A stretch of 52,753 bases of DNA, from positions 1 to 52,753 of the forward strand of contig NZ_JADDKQ010000030.1 in the NCBI RefSeq assembly GCF_016464425.1, in the 5' to 3' direction. The notes beneath the pieces were generated by a model, which saw only the letters and a program-made list of their open reading frames with translations, did no database searches and was not told where the DNA came from. Below, piece after piece: positions 32,800 to 41,457 of this stretch. This DNA is from Actinotalea solisilvae (lineage in GTDB: Bacteria > Actinomycetota > Actinomycetes > Actinomycetales > Cellulomonadaceae). Each line of letters opens with the position of its first letter. Positions within the stretch are counted from its first letter, which is position 1. Position numbers and translations under genes: made by a program.

Positions 32800-33792
32800 A
32801 TGGACGAGATCCGGTGGGGCATCATCGGCGTGGGCGACGTCACCGAGGTCAAGAGCGGCCCCGGGTTCCAGCAGGCCGAGGGCTCGAGCCTCGTCGCCGT
32901 CATGCGGCGCGACGGCGCCAAGGCCCAGGACTACGCGCGCCGCCACGGCGTCCCGCGCTGGTACGACGACGCGGACGCCCTGCTCGCCGACCCCGAGGTC
33001 GACGCGGTCTACGTCGCGACCCCGCCCGACACGCACCGCCACTACGCGGTGCGCGCGGCCGCGGCGGGCAAGCCGGTCTACGTCGAGAAGCCCATGGCGC
33101 GCACGGCGGAGGAGTGCCGCACCATGATCCGCGCGTGCGACGCCGCGGGCGTCCCCCTCTTCGTCGCCTACTACCGGCGCGCGATGCCGCGCTTCCGCAC
33201 CGTCGCGACGCTCCTCGCCGACGGCGCCGTCGGCGACGTGCGCGCGGTCACGGTCCGGACGACGTCGGGCCCGGGGACCTGGGAGCACGGCCACCTGCCC
33301 TGGCGCGTGCTGCCCGAGATCGCGGGCGGCGGGCTCTTCGTCGACCTCGGCTCGCACACGCTCGACCTGCTCGACCACCTGCTCGGCCCGCTCGGCGACG
33401 TGCGCGGCACCGCGACGAACCTCGGCGGGCACTACCCGGCCGAGGACACGGTGACGATGACCTTCCGCGCGGGCGCGGAGGTCGAGGGGACGGGCCTGTG
33501 GTGCTTCGCGGCCCACGAGCGGACCGACGAGGTGTCGCTCGTCGGCTCGCGGGGCACGCTGCGCTTCTCGACGTTCGGGGACGAGCCGCTGCGCCTCACG
33601 ACGGCGACCGGCGAGCGCACCATCGAGGCGCCCAAGCCCGCGACGGTCCAGCTGCCGCTCATCCAGACCGTCGTCGACGCGCTGCGCGGGGTGGGGGAGT
33701 GCCCGAGCACCGGCACGACGGCGCTCCGCACCGCCGAGGTCGTCGACACCGTGCTCGCGGGCTACCGCGACCGGATGAGCCTCGGGTCCTGA
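32800..33792 (+). CDS. Gfo/Idh/MocA-family NAD(P) oxidoreductase
   Basis: This 330-aa enzyme has the N-terminal Rossmann fold (RWGIIGVGDVTEVKSGPGF, 5-23) and a full EKP motif (Lys97-Pro98 in YVEKPMAR). It belongs to a different branch from the paralogue at 15719. The family oxidises or reduces sugars, inositols or cyclic polyols. GGGLFVDLGSHTLDLLDHLLG carries the conserved substrate-binding His. Substrate unknown. ATG 32800 follows TAGCGT (32788-32793) by 6 nt, so it is probably leaderless. No sugar operon is adjacent. Confidence 0.93.
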   Translation: MDEIRWGIIGVGDVTEVKSGPGFQQAEGSSLVAVMRRDGAKAQDYARRHGVPRWYDDADALLADPEVDAVYVATPPDTHRHYAVRAAAAGKPVYVEKPMARTAEECRTMIRACDAAGVPLFVAYYRRAMPRFRTVATLLADGAVGDVRAVTVRTTSGPGTWEHGHLPWRVLPEIAGGGLFVDLGSHTLDLLDHLLGPLGDVRGTATNLGGHYPAEDTVTMTFRAGAEVEGTGLWCFAAHERTDEVSLVGSRGTLRFSTFGDEPLRLTTATGERTIEAPKPATVQLPLIQTVVDALRGVGECPSTGTTALRTAEVVDTVLAGYRDRMSLGS

Positions 33793-33892
33793 CGCGGGGG
33801 CTCGCGGCCGCGTGCGCGACCCGTCCCTTCCCCGGCGGCGCCGGCGGTCGTCGTGTCCGGCGAGCGGCGCCGCGTGGTCCACACTGGTGCGC

Positions 33893-34192
33893 GTGACCGA
33901 GCAGCCGACCGGCCCCGAGCACGCGACCGCACCCCCGCCCGCGGCCGAGCCCGTGAGCGCGACGCTGCGCGACGCCAAGGCCCGCGCGCGCTCGACCCAC
34001 TACACCGTCGGCACGGTCCGCACCGACCCGGACGGCACCGTGTGGCTCCCGTGCTCGTGCGGGACGCAGCTGCGCAACGGGCCCACGTGGACGCTCGACG
34101 AGCACGTGCGGCTGCACCGCGCCGAGGCGAAGTACCTCGAGCTCTCCGCCGCGGCCCCGCCGGGGATCCCCCGGCTCATCACCCTCCCGTGA
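33893..34192 (+). CDS. Small zinc-finger-like hypothetical protein
   Basis: This 99-aa protein has a Pro/Ala-rich start and a central block TVRTDPDGTVWLPCSCGTQL followed by TLDEHVRLH. The CxC plus HxxxH spacing could bind zinc like an atypical zinc finger. No family is recognised. GTG 33893 follows CACACT (33880-33885) by 7 nt, a leaderless arrangement. It lies between the oxidoreductase and HAD genes, each with its own likely promoter. It might bind nucleic acid or a partner protein; this is speculative. Confidence 0.72.
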   Translation: MTEQPTGPEHATAPPPAAEPVSATLRDAKARARSTHYTVGTVRTDPDGTVWLPCSCGTQLRNGPTWTLDEHVRLHRAEAKYLELSAAAPPGIPRLITLP

Positions 34193-34211
34193 GGCGTGCG
34201 AGGCTGGACCG

Positions 34212-34895
34212 GTGACGAGCCCGACCCGCGCCGCCCTGCCCGCAGCCCTCGACCGGCCCTTCGCCGGTGTCCTCTTCGACATGGACGGCACGCTGATCTC
34301 GTCCGTCGCGTCCGTCGAGCGCTCCTGGGCGACGCTCGCACGCGAGCACGGCGTCCCCGCGTTCTCGTTCGACGACTTCCACGGCGTCCCCGCGCGCCGG
34401 ATCCTCGACACCGTCCTCGCGGACCGGTCCGCGCGCGACCGCGACCTCGCCTACGAGCGGATCCTCGAGCTCGAGCTCGTGGACCTCGAGGGCATCGCCG
34501 TGCTGCCCGGCGCCCTCGAGGCGCTCGCCGTCCTCGCCCCGCGTGGCCTCTGCGCGGTGGTCACGTCGTCGACCCGCGACCTCGCCGTCGCGCGCCTCGG
34601 CGCCGCAGGGCTCCCGGTCCCGGCCGCGATCGTGACCGCGGACGACGTCGTGCGCGGCAAGCCCGACGCCGAGCCCTTCGTGGCGGGCGCCGCCCGGCTC
34701 GGCGTCGACCCCGCCCACTGCCTCGTGGTCGAGGACGCGGCGGCGGGCGTCGCCGCGGGACGCGCCGCGGGCGCGACCACCGTGGGCCTGCTCACGACGA
34801 CCGCCGACCTCGCGGCCGACGTCGTCGTCGCCGACCTCGCGGCCCTGCAGTTCTCCGTCGACGCCGACGGTGGCGTGCGCGTGGGGGCTGCATGA
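34212..34895 (+). CDS. HAD-superfamily phosphatase
   Basis: This 227-aa protein is a HAD hydrolase with a subfamily IA (beta-phosphoglucomutase/phosphatase-like) cap. Motif I is DMDGT with Asp23 (nucleophile) and Asp25; motif II is VTSS; motif III and IV are GKPDAEPF and VVEDAAAG. It dephosphorylates small metabolites, possibly sugar phosphates, but the substrate cannot be named. GTG 34212 is used because it opens just after the upstream gene and a weak GAGGCT box lies before it. Length and motifs are complete. Confidence 0.9.
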   Translation: MTSPTRAALPAALDRPFAGVLFDMDGTLISSVASVERSWATLAREHGVPAFSFDDFHGVPARRILDTVLADRSARDRDLAYERILELELVDLEGIAVLPGALEALAVLAPRGLCAVVTSSTRDLAVARLGAAGLPVPAAIVTADDVVRGKPDAEPFVAGAARLGVDPAHCLVVEDAAAGVAAGRAAGATTVGLLTTTADLAADVVVADLAALQFSVDADGGVRVGAA

Positions 34896-35037
34896 CGACG
34901 GGCGCACCGACACGCCGCGGGTCGGCCGACGGGTGCTGCCCGCAGAGTTCTGGCAGGCTCGACACGTCGGTGGTCAGCCCGGGCGCCGGCCTGAGAGGGT
35001 GGGACCGAGTGCCCGCCGGCGCCGCGAGGGAGGTCGC

Positions 35038-35532
35038 ATGAGTCCTGACCGGGCCCGGCGCACCTCCACGGGATCCACCCTGCGTCTCGTCGGCCAGGAC
35101 GCGTCCGGCGTCGACGACGACGCGCCCCTGGGGACGGGCGAGGACGGCGTCGAGAGCATCGTCCTCCCCGGGCAGCGCCAGTCGGTCGGCATGGGGCGGC
35201 ACTGGGTCGTCCGGACCGCCGCCGAGGGCGGCGTCGTGGGCATGGCCAACCAGGTCGTCGAGCTCCTGTCGAGCGAGCTGCTCGCCAACGCGGTCCTGCA
35301 CGGCGGCGAGGGCGGCGCGATCGGGGTCCAGGTGCGGCACACCGCCACCACGGTCCGCGTCTCGGTGAGCGACGGCGGCTCGCTCGCGCCCGTCGTCCTG
35401 CACCGCGAGCCGAGCGCCCCGAGCGGGCGCGGCATGGCGATCGTCGAGGCGATGTCGACCCGCTGGGGCGTGGACGACCACGCCGAGGGCGGCAAGACCG
35501 TCTGGTTCGAGCTGGACCTGGACGACTTCTGA
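35038..35532 (+). CDS. GHKL ATPase, RsbW/anti-sigma-kinase-like
   Basis: This 164-aa protein is a single HATPase_c_2 domain. The N box is SELLANAV with Glu80 and Asn84, the G1 box VSVSDGG (Asp112) and the G2 box SGRGMAIVEAM (130-140). Such small ATPases are serine kinases or anti-sigma factors in partner-switching systems, very common in actinobacteria. No anti-anti-sigma or PP2C gene is next to it, so its partner is elsewhere. ATG 35038 is preceded by GAGGGAGGT. The first ~45 residues are variable and acidic. Confidence 0.88.
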   Translation: MSPDRARRTSTGSTLRLVGQDASGVDDDAPLGTGEDGVESIVLPGQRQSVGMGRHWVVRTAAEGGVVGMANQVVELLSSELLANAVLHGGEGGAIGVQVRHTATTVRVSVSDGGSLAPVVLHREPSAPSGRGMAIVEAMSTRWGVDDHAEGGKTVWFELDLDDF

Positions 35533-35588
35533 GCACGCCCGCCGACGCCGCGGCCGACGCCGGGACGACCCCGGCGGAGCCGCCCGCC

Positions 35589-36392
35589 GTGCCCGGGCAC
35601 CCCGCGAACCTCGTCGCGGCCGTGCTCGTCGCGGGCGGCGGCTTCGCGCTCTTCGGCGTCCAGCAGGCGTGGGTCGGCTACGGGCTGCTCGCCGCGTCGC
35701 TGGCCGTGGCCGCCGTCGTCGGGCGCCTCGTGGGCCACCTCGCGCTGCTGCGCGACCTCGCGCTCGTCGCCGTCGGCCTGGTGATCATGAGCCTCGTCGA
35801 GGTCAACACCGAGGTGACGAACGAGCACATCGCGTCGATGGGGACCGCGATGGTGCTCGCCGTCGCGGTGCCCTACCTCGTCTCGCGCTACGTCTACCGC
35901 GACCACGCGGTGCGCTTCCCGTTGCGCGCGGGGCGCTGGACGCGGTTCGAGAAGGTGTGGCTCGTCGCCGTCGTCGTCATCGGCTACGCGGTGCTGCCCG
36001 TCTACATGATCCGCACCGGCGTCTACGAGAACTGGCCCGCGGTCGAGGACGCCGAGGGCGTCGGTCGGCTGTTCCTCGGCACGAACGCGCTGGGCATCTG
36101 GGACGAGCTGTTCTTCGTGTGCACGTGCTTCACGCTGCTGCGCCGGCACCTGCCCTGGTGGCAGGCGAACCTCGTCCAGGGCGTGCTCTTCACGTCGTTC
36201 CTGCACGAGCTCGGGTTCCACGCGTGGGGGCCGTGGCTCATCTACCCGTTCGCGCTCGTCCAGGGCTACACCTTCAAGGTCACCCGGTCGCTGACGTACG
36301 TCGTGTGCGTCCACCTCCTGTTCGACCTCGTCCTGTTCCTCGTGCTGCTGCACGCGCACCAGCGCGACTGGTTCCCGATCTTCGTCTACTGA
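35589..36392 (+). CDS. Integral membrane protein, degenerate CPBP (CAAX protease)-like
   Basis: This 267-aa protein has about eight hydrophobic segments. The end resembles the CPBP intramembrane glutamic protease fold: WDELFFVCTCFTLLRRH, where the classical EExxxR motif is degenerate (DE), then FTSFLHELGF and VCVHLLFDL (His and Asp of later motifs). It may therefore be inactive or have shifted specificity. No partner is evident. GTG 35589 is the first usable start 57 nt after the GHKL ATPase gene and they may be co-transcribed. No strong Shine-Dalgarno is seen. Confidence 0.72.
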   Translation: MPGHPANLVAAVLVAGGGFALFGVQQAWVGYGLLAASLAVAAVVGRLVGHLALLRDLALVAVGLVIMSLVEVNTEVTNEHIASMGTAMVLAVAVPYLVSRYVYRDHAVRFPLRAGRWTRFEKVWLVAVVVIGYAVLPVYMIRTGVYENWPAVEDAEGVGRLFLGTNALGIWDELFFVCTCFTLLRRHLPWWQANLVQGVLFTSFLHELGFHAWGPWLIYPFALVQGYTFKVTRSLTYVVCVHLLFDLVLFLVLLHAHQRDWFPIFVY

Positions 36393-36441
36393 CGCCGCCG
36401 CCCTCTCCGGGCGCCCTCCCGGCGCCCTCCCGACGCCCGTC

Positions 36442-36512
36442 CGGACGCTCGGACGCGAGCGTCCGTGCGAACCGGCACGTCCTGGACGCGTCCGTCTGCA
36501 CGGACGCTCGGA
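36442..36512. repeat. Two extra hairpins sharing the repeat CGGACGCTCGGA
   Basis: CGGACGCTCG/CGAGCGTCCG (36442-36465, 10-bp stem, 4-nt loop) and GCGTCCGT/ACGGACGC (36488-36507, 8-bp stem, 4-nt loop) lie in the same convergent intergenic region as the long terminator. The 12-mer CGGACGCTCGGA occurs at 36442 and 36501. GGCGCCCTCCC is also tandemly repeated just upstream. Confidence 0.6.
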
Positions 36513-36584
36513 TCCGCGCACCTGGACCGGGGCGGGCGGGGGCGTGGTGGCGGGAGGGCGGGCCCAGGGACGACCGGGCCCCCG

Positions 36585-36630
36585 GACGACGGAGGGCCCG
36601 GCACCTCGTGGTGCCGGGCCCTCCGTCGTC
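36585..36630. terminator. 21-bp perfect bidirectional terminator hairpin
   Basis: The arms 36585-36605 and 36610-36630 pair without mismatch over 21 bp around the 4-nt loop TCGT. It lies between the convergent membrane-protein and subtilase genes. Its symmetry lets it end transcription on both strands. It is the longest perfect hairpin found in the window. Confidence 0.88.
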
Positions 36631-36639
36631 ATGCGACCG

Positions 36640-39600
36640 TCAGCGACGCACGACCCTCAGGTCACGCTCGACCGACGACGGCGCCACCCACGGGTTGCCC
36701 GTGTAGGTGTACGTCAGGTGGTGACGTCCGACCGCGAGGTCGTCGGGCAGCTGGATCGCGACGAGCCCCACGCGGCCGAGGGTCACGACGTCGGCCTCCG
36801 CGATCACCTCGCCGTTCTCGCTCACCTCGACCGTGCCGAACGGCCGGGCGCCGTCGGTCCACACCATGCCGACCGCCCAGGCGCTCTGCCCGGCGCGGAC
36901 CTGCGCCGGCGCCTGCATCACGAGGTGCGACGTGATCCGTGCCCGCACCTCGACCGTGACGACCTCCGACGACGACCCCGTCCAGCGCGGGCTGTCCGGC
37001 GTGAAGACCGCCTGGAGGGCGTGCGTGCCCGCGGCGAGCGGGACGGCCTTCCACGCGTGGCCGTTCCGGACCGGCGCGGTGCCGAGCTCGGTCGTGCCGT
37101 CGAGGAAGGTCACGGTGCCCGTGGCCTCGGGCGGTGCGACGTGCGCGTCGAGCCGGATCGGGGCGCCGTCACGCAGCACGCTCCGGTCCAGGCTCAGCGT
37201 CGTCGTGGTGGGCGTCGCGACCGGGGCGGTCACCTCGACCACCTCGGCACGGCTGCCGTCGGCGTTGGCGTTGTGCAGCAGGAGCAGCTGCGCGTCGCCC
37301 GTGGTCGGTGCGCGGTGCACCGTGATCGTCGCGCCGTCGCCCGACTCGAACCACAGCGAGTCCGGCGTCGTGCCCTCGAACCAGAACGGGGGCGCGTACG
37401 GGTCGGCGGTGAACGGCTCGACGGAGTCGATGTCGCCGCTCGCGTCGGTCGCGTAGGCCGAGGCCGTGGCGACCGAGAACGTGGGCACCTGGCCCGGCGC
37501 GATGAGGACCTCCTCGCCCGCGAGCGGGATCGGCACGACGAGCACGTCGTTGTCGAACACCGTCGTGAACTGGTCCGCCCAGACCCCGTTGACCGGGATC
37601 TCGCCGACGATGTCGCCCGCGTCGTAGCCGCCGGCGCCGTCGGGGACGAGCTCGTACGTCGTGGCGACCGTGAGGTCGACCTCGGGCACGTACTTGAGGA
37701 CCGCGGTCTCGTAGTCCCAGACGCCGTCGCTGTCGACGTCGGTCCGGACGTAGGGGATCGTGGTGAGCGAGCCGAGGTTGGCCCACTGGCCCTCGGTCGC
37801 GATGCCGATGCCGATCGTGCCCGCACGCGGGTCGCCGCCCGCCGCCGCGATCTGCGGTGCCGTGGAGGAGAAGCCGACGTAGCGGATGTCGCCCGCGGCG
37901 ACCGACGACTCGGACGTCGCCTGGCCGGACGGGTCGTCCTCGAGCTGCGGGCTCGTGGCGACGAGGGTCAGCGGCGCGACGTGCGACGCCCAGCCCTCGG
38001 TCGTGACCCCGCGGCCCTCGAGCACCAGCGGCGCCGTCGTCGCGGCCTCGTCGGCGAACGCCACCGGCTGGGCGGAGAGGTCGCTCACCGGACGCGGCGC
38101 GGCCTGGACCGGGACACGCAGCTCGCTGCCGTAGGCGGGCGTGAGCACGAGGCGGCCCGCGATCGTCGTGACGAACTCGCGCGGCAGCACGTCGAACACG
38201 GCCGGGTCGGACGTCGGGTCGATGTCCCGCGTCAGGCCCTCCGGGTCGACCGTGAGCGTGAGGGTGACGAGCGCCTCGTCGCCCGGGGCGACGGTGATCG
38301 ACGCCGGCGTGGTCGTGATCGTGGCGCTGCCCGCCGTCGTGGAGCCGGAGAACGACGTCGCGAACGTGCGCGGCTCGTCACCGGTGTTGCGGACCGTGAC
38401 CTGGCGCTGCTGCACCACGGTCTCGGCGCCGACGTCGACGATCCCGAAGGTCACCGAGACGAGCTCGGGGTCCTGCGTCGCGTACGCGATGACGTCGGTC
38501 GTCACGGCGTCGAGCGCGTCCACGCGCCCGGACCCGACGCGCTCGGGCCCGAAGGCCGGGCCGCCCTGGCCGAGCTCGCTGTAGACGTCGTGGGTCGCGG
38601 TGTTCATCACCGCGGCCTTGACCTGCTCGGGCTCCCACCCGGCGTGCTGCTGCACGACGAGCGCGGCGATGCCCGCGACGTGCGGCGTCGCCATCGAGGT
38701 GCCCGAGATGGTGAGGACGTCGTCGCCCGTGCCCGACGCCGTCGAGGCGATCCGGGTGCCCGGTGCGGCGACGTCGGGCTTGACGATGCCGAGCGAGCCG
38801 TGGACGCCGCGCGAGGAGCCGGCCGCGAGCGTGTCCGCGGTGGCCGGGTCCGTGACGAGCGACGCGTTGGCGAGCGACGGGCCCACGTGGGCCACGAGCG
38901 TGCCGGCCTGGATCTCCGGCATGAGCAGGTCGGTCTCGGTCGCGGTGAGCTGCGCGCCGGGGATGGCGGCGTTGCCCGAGATGCCGGCCGAGAACACCGG
39001 CAGCTCGGTGCCGATGAGGACGCCCACGGCGCCGGCGGCGGTCGCGTTGTTCCAGCGCACGACGCTGCCGCAGACGCGCGTCGCGTCGACGTCGTCCCAC
39101 CACAGCCACGCGATCTTGCCCGCGACGGCCGCGGCCTGCTCGGGCGTGAACGGCGTGCAGCCGTCGAACTCGCCGACGTAGGCGACCGGGGCGGTCACGT
39201 CCGGGCCGCCGTAGTTGACGGTGTTCTGCGCGGCGTGCAGGCCGACGAGCGACGGGTCCGCGGCCTCGACGACCTCGATCGCGTCGTACGTCTGCGTGTC
39301 GGCGACCGAGTTGGCGACGGTGAGCGACGTCCGGGAGTTGCCCGGGCTGCCGCCGATGTCGGTCGCGTCGCCCGCGTTGCCCGAGGCGATCACGGAGAGC
39401 ACGCCGAGACGGCTCAGCTCGTCGATGAAGAGGTTCTCGGGGTCGTCCGCGGCCGAGTAGTCCGAGCCGAGCGACAGGTTGACGATGTCGAGGTGGTCGT
39501 TGAGGTCGCCGTCGCCGTTGGGGTCGGCCGCCCACTCGAGGGCGCTGATGACCAGGCCCGTGCTGCCGCCGACGTCGCCGAACACCTTGAGCGCGTAGAT

Positions 39601-40551
39601 GCCGGCCTCGGGCGCGGTGCCGGGGCCGATCCGCATGTCGGAGAGGTCCGTGAGCGTCGTGTAGTCGCCCTCGAACGTCGTGCCGTCCGCGTCGGTGCCG
39701 TAGCCCGCGGCGCTGCCCGCGACGTGCGAGCCGTGGCCGCCGCCGCCCGTGTGGATCGCGTCGATGGGGTTCGCGTCGGGGTCGGGCGTGGTGTCGGTGT
39801 CGGCGTCGTACGTCGGGCCGGCGAAGTCCCAGCCGCCGAGGTACTTGGCGGGGTCGAAGAGGCCGTCCGGCACGGGGCCCGTGCCGTCCGTGCCGTAGGC
39901 CTCGGCGTACGCCTCGAGCGTGCCGGGGCCGCCGAAGTTGGCGTGCGTGTAGTCGACTCCGGTGTCGATGACACCGATCGTGACGTCCTGGCCGGTCAGG
40001 CCCGTGGACTGCCACGACTCGAGGGCTCGCGTGAAGACGTCGGCGCCCTTGTTGGCCGGCTTCTTCGGGACGATGAGGTGCACGCGCACGACGTCGGGCC
40101 GGGCCGCGAGCTCGCGGATCTCGGCCGCGTCGCCCGCGACGACCACGCCCGCGACGAGGTTGGACGTGACCTCGAGCGCCTCGGGTGCGGCGGCCTCGGG
40201 CACGACCTCCTCGGCCAGCGCGGCGACCTCCTGCTCGACCGCGGCGACCTGCGCGTCGCTGCCGCCGGCCTGGGCGGTCTCGACGGCCGAGGCGGCGTCG
40301 AGCTGCACGAAGGCGGTGACCGGGCCGGACGCGGACGCGAGGTTCGCGGCGACCTTGCTGTCGGCGGCCGCGGCGTCGTCGTCCTGCGGCGCGGGTGCCT
40401 TCGGCAGCTCGCGCGCGACGGGCACGCCCTGGGCGCCGGGTGGCGGGGGCTCGGGTGCCGTGGGCGCGGCCTGTGCCGCTCCGATCCCGGCGAGGGGCAG
40501 CGCGAGCGCTGCGGCGGTGAGTGAGGCCAGGATCGGGCGGCGTACGCGCAT
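36640..40551 (-). CDS. Secreted subtilisin-family (S8) serine protease, multidomain
   Basis: This 1303-aa exported protease has a signal peptide (RPILASLTAAALALPLAG, cleavage near residue 28), an inhibitor-like propeptide to about residue 165, and an S8 domain with Asp196 (VIDTGVD), His276 (HGSHVAG), oxyanion Asn392 and Ser619 (SGTSMATPHVAG). A PA-type insert (about 430-565) lies between His and Ser, as in C5a-peptidase or vacuolar-type subtilases. Beta-rich domains follow, including an Ig-like bacterial Big_3 domain near 1110-1190 (VTFLDGTTELGTAPV). No sorting or lipid anchor is seen, so it is probably released to digest protein outside. ATG 40551 has GGGGAAG upstream. A structured promoter lies ~90 nt upstream. 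Confidence 0.95.
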   Translation of the reverse strand: MRVRRPILASLTAAALALPLAGIGAAQAAPTAPEPPPPGAQGVPVARELPKAPAPQDDDAAAADSKVAANLASASGPVTAFVQLDAASAVETAQAGGSDAQVAAVEQEVAALAEEVVPEAAAPEALEVTSNLVAGVVVAGDAAEIRELAARPDVVRVHLIVPKKPANKGADVFTRALESWQSTGLTGQDVTIGVIDTGVDYTHANFGGPGTLEAYAEAYGTDGTGPVPDGLFDPAKYLGGWDFAGPTYDADTDTTPDPDANPIDAIHTGGGGHGSHVAGSAAGYGTDADGTTFEGDYTTLTDLSDMRIGPGTAPEAGIYALKVFGDVGGSTGLVISALEWAADPNGDGDLNDHLDIVNLSLGSDYSAADDPENLFIDELSRLGVLSVIASGNAGDATDIGGSPGNSRTSLTVANSVADTQTYDAIEVVEAADPSLVGLHAAQNTVNYGGPDVTAPVAYVGEFDGCTPFTPEQAAAVAGKIAWLWWDDVDATRVCGSVVRWNNATAAGAVGVLIGTELPVFSAGISGNAAIPGAQLTATETDLLMPEIQAGTLVAHVGPSLANASLVTDPATADTLAAGSSRGVHGSLGIVKPDVAAPGTRIASTASGTGDDVLTISGTSMATPHVAGIAALVVQQHAGWEPEQVKAAVMNTATHDVYSELGQGGPAFGPERVGSGRVDALDAVTTDVIAYATQDPELVSVTFGIVDVGAETVVQQRQVTVRNTGDEPRTFATSFSGSTTAGSATITTTPASITVAPGDEALVTLTLTVDPEGLTRDIDPTSDPAVFDVLPREFVTTIAGRLVLTPAYGSELRVPVQAAPRPVSDLSAQPVAFADEAATTAPLVLEGRGVTTEGWASHVAPLTLVATSPQLEDDPSGQATSESSVAAGDIRYVGFSSTAPQIAAAGGDPRAGTIGIGIATEGQWANLGSLTTIPYVRTDVDSDGVWDYETAVLKYVPEVDLTVATTYELVPDGAGGYDAGDIVGEIPVNGVWADQFTTVFDNDVLVVPIPLAGEEVLIAPGQVPTFSVATASAYATDASGDIDSVEPFTADPYAPPFWFEGTTPDSLWFESGDGATITVHRAPTTGDAQLLLLHNANADGSRAEVVEVTAPVATPTTTTLSLDRSVLRDGAPIRLDAHVAPPEATGTVTFLDGTTELGTAPVRNGHAWKAVPLAAGTHALQAVFTPDSPRWTGSSSEVVTVEVRARITSHLVMQAPAQVRAGQSAWAVGMVWTDGARPFGTVEVSENGEVIAEADVVTLGRVGLVAIQLPDDLAVGRHHLTYTYTGNPWVAPSSVERDLRVVRR

Positions 40552-40620
40552 GGTGCTTCTTCCCCTCGGCGGTGCGTTGCCCGGCGCGTGGTCGGGCGCG
40601 TCACGTCGTCGTGGAGCCCG

Positions 40621-40686
40621 GGCTACTCGTCGGTAGCCGCACCCTAGCCCGGGTGAAGTTCCGGGTGAAGTCCCCGTGTGGGACTT
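40621..40686 (-). promoter_or_regulatory. Subtilase promoter with stacked operator-like repeats
   Basis: On the minus strand TTCACC (-35, 40669-40664) and TAGGGT (-10, 40646-40641) are 17 nt apart. Around them are a direct repeat CCGGGTGAAGT (40649 and 40661), an inverted repeat AAGTCCC/GGGACTT (40668-40686) and a dyad GGCTAC/GTAGCC (40621-40638) that covers the predicted start point. Tight control of the protease is likely. Confidence 0.6.
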
Positions 40687-40851
40687 GTGCTGGCGGTGTG
40701 TGACTGTCGCATGACGCGCGGGCGACCCTCAGGAGCGTCTCGGGGTCGGCGCGTGAACCCCGGGGTCGGTTCAGGGGAGGTCCCGATGTGCCCGTGCCCG
40801 CCGCAGGCGCACGCTGGAGACCTCGCACGAACCACCACCGGGAGAGACGCT

Positions 40852-41103
40852 GTGAACATCCACGAGAGCCTGTACCGCCAGGGCTGGTCCCGTCCGCAGG
40901 AGGGACGCGTGATCGCCGGCGTGTGCGCCGGCGTGGCGCGCCGCCTGGGCCTCACGCCGTGGGGCGCGCGCGTGCTCGTGCTCGTCCTGCTCGTCGCGCT
41001 GCCGGGCTCGCCGCTGATCCTCTACCCGGTCCTGTGGGTGCTCATGCCCGCCGACCGGTACGTCGCCGCCGGGCCGGTCGTCACGCCGCCGACGGCGGTC
41101 TGA
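40852..41103 (+). CDS. PspC-domain membrane protein
   Basis: This 83-aa protein is a PspC domain. SRPQEGRVIAGVCAGVARRLG is the family signature; one long hydrophobic segment (VLVLVLLVALPGSPLILYPVLWVLMP) spans the membrane. PspC domains sense or signal membrane stress. GTG 40852 is preceded by GGGAGAG at normal spacing. It is divergent from the subtilase gene, with 300 nt between starts that hold promoter elements. A 14-bp hairpin follows. Confidence 0.9.
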   Translation: MNIHESLYRQGWSRPQEGRVIAGVCAGVARRLGLTPWGARVLVLVLLVALPGSPLILYPVLWVLMPADRYVAAGPVVTPPTAV

Positions 41104-41108
41104 CGCGC

Positions 41109-41143
41109 CCGGGCGCGGGCGGGGAGGGACCGCCCGCGCCCGG
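41109..41143 (+). terminator. Terminator after the PspC gene
   Basis: CCGGGCGCGGGCGG (41109-41122) pairs perfectly over 14 bp with CCGCCCGCGCCCGG (41130-41143) around a 7-nt loop. It lies right after the PspC stop and before the convergent ORF ending at 41165. Confidence 0.8.
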
Positions 41144-41164
41144 CCGGCGTGCCGGCCCGACGGA

Positions 41165-41395
41165 TCAGGGCAGGGGTGCCGCGAGGAGCGGCGCGGGCCC
41201 GCCGAAGAAGCACCGGCACGGGCCGTCGTCGTGCACGAAGCGCGTCGACGGCCGGGCCGCGCACGGCACGCGTGCCGCGGCGCCGTCGACCGGGCGGGCG
41301 CCCGCGAGCGTCAGCACGGCCCCCGTGATCGCACGTCGGTCACCGGTCCGGACCGCGGACGCGGCGGGTCTCGGCGTCGACGTCGTCGTGAGCAC
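41165..41395 (-). CDS. Possible small protein with a C-terminal Cys motif
   Basis: A 76-aa ORF starts at GTG 41395 after a weak GAGAG ribosome binding site. Its end reads RFVHDDGPCRCFFGGPAPLL, with a CxC motif. Codons are mostly G/C-ending, which favours coding, but a few rare ones (AGA, CGA) occur. Without it, 354 nt between the PspC and MFS genes would be gene-free. It lies downstream of the MFS gene on the same strand. Function unknown; existence is plausible rather than proven. Confidence 0.45.
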   Translation of the reverse strand: MLTTTSTPRPAASAVRTGDRRAITGAVLTLAGARPVDGAAARVPCAARPSTRFVHDDGPCRCFFGGPAPLLAAPLP

Positions 41396-41457
41396 GCTCT
41401 CATGGTGCCCGCCGCCCGCCGTCGTGCCCGGGACCCGGCGCCGACGGCGTGTCGAGG

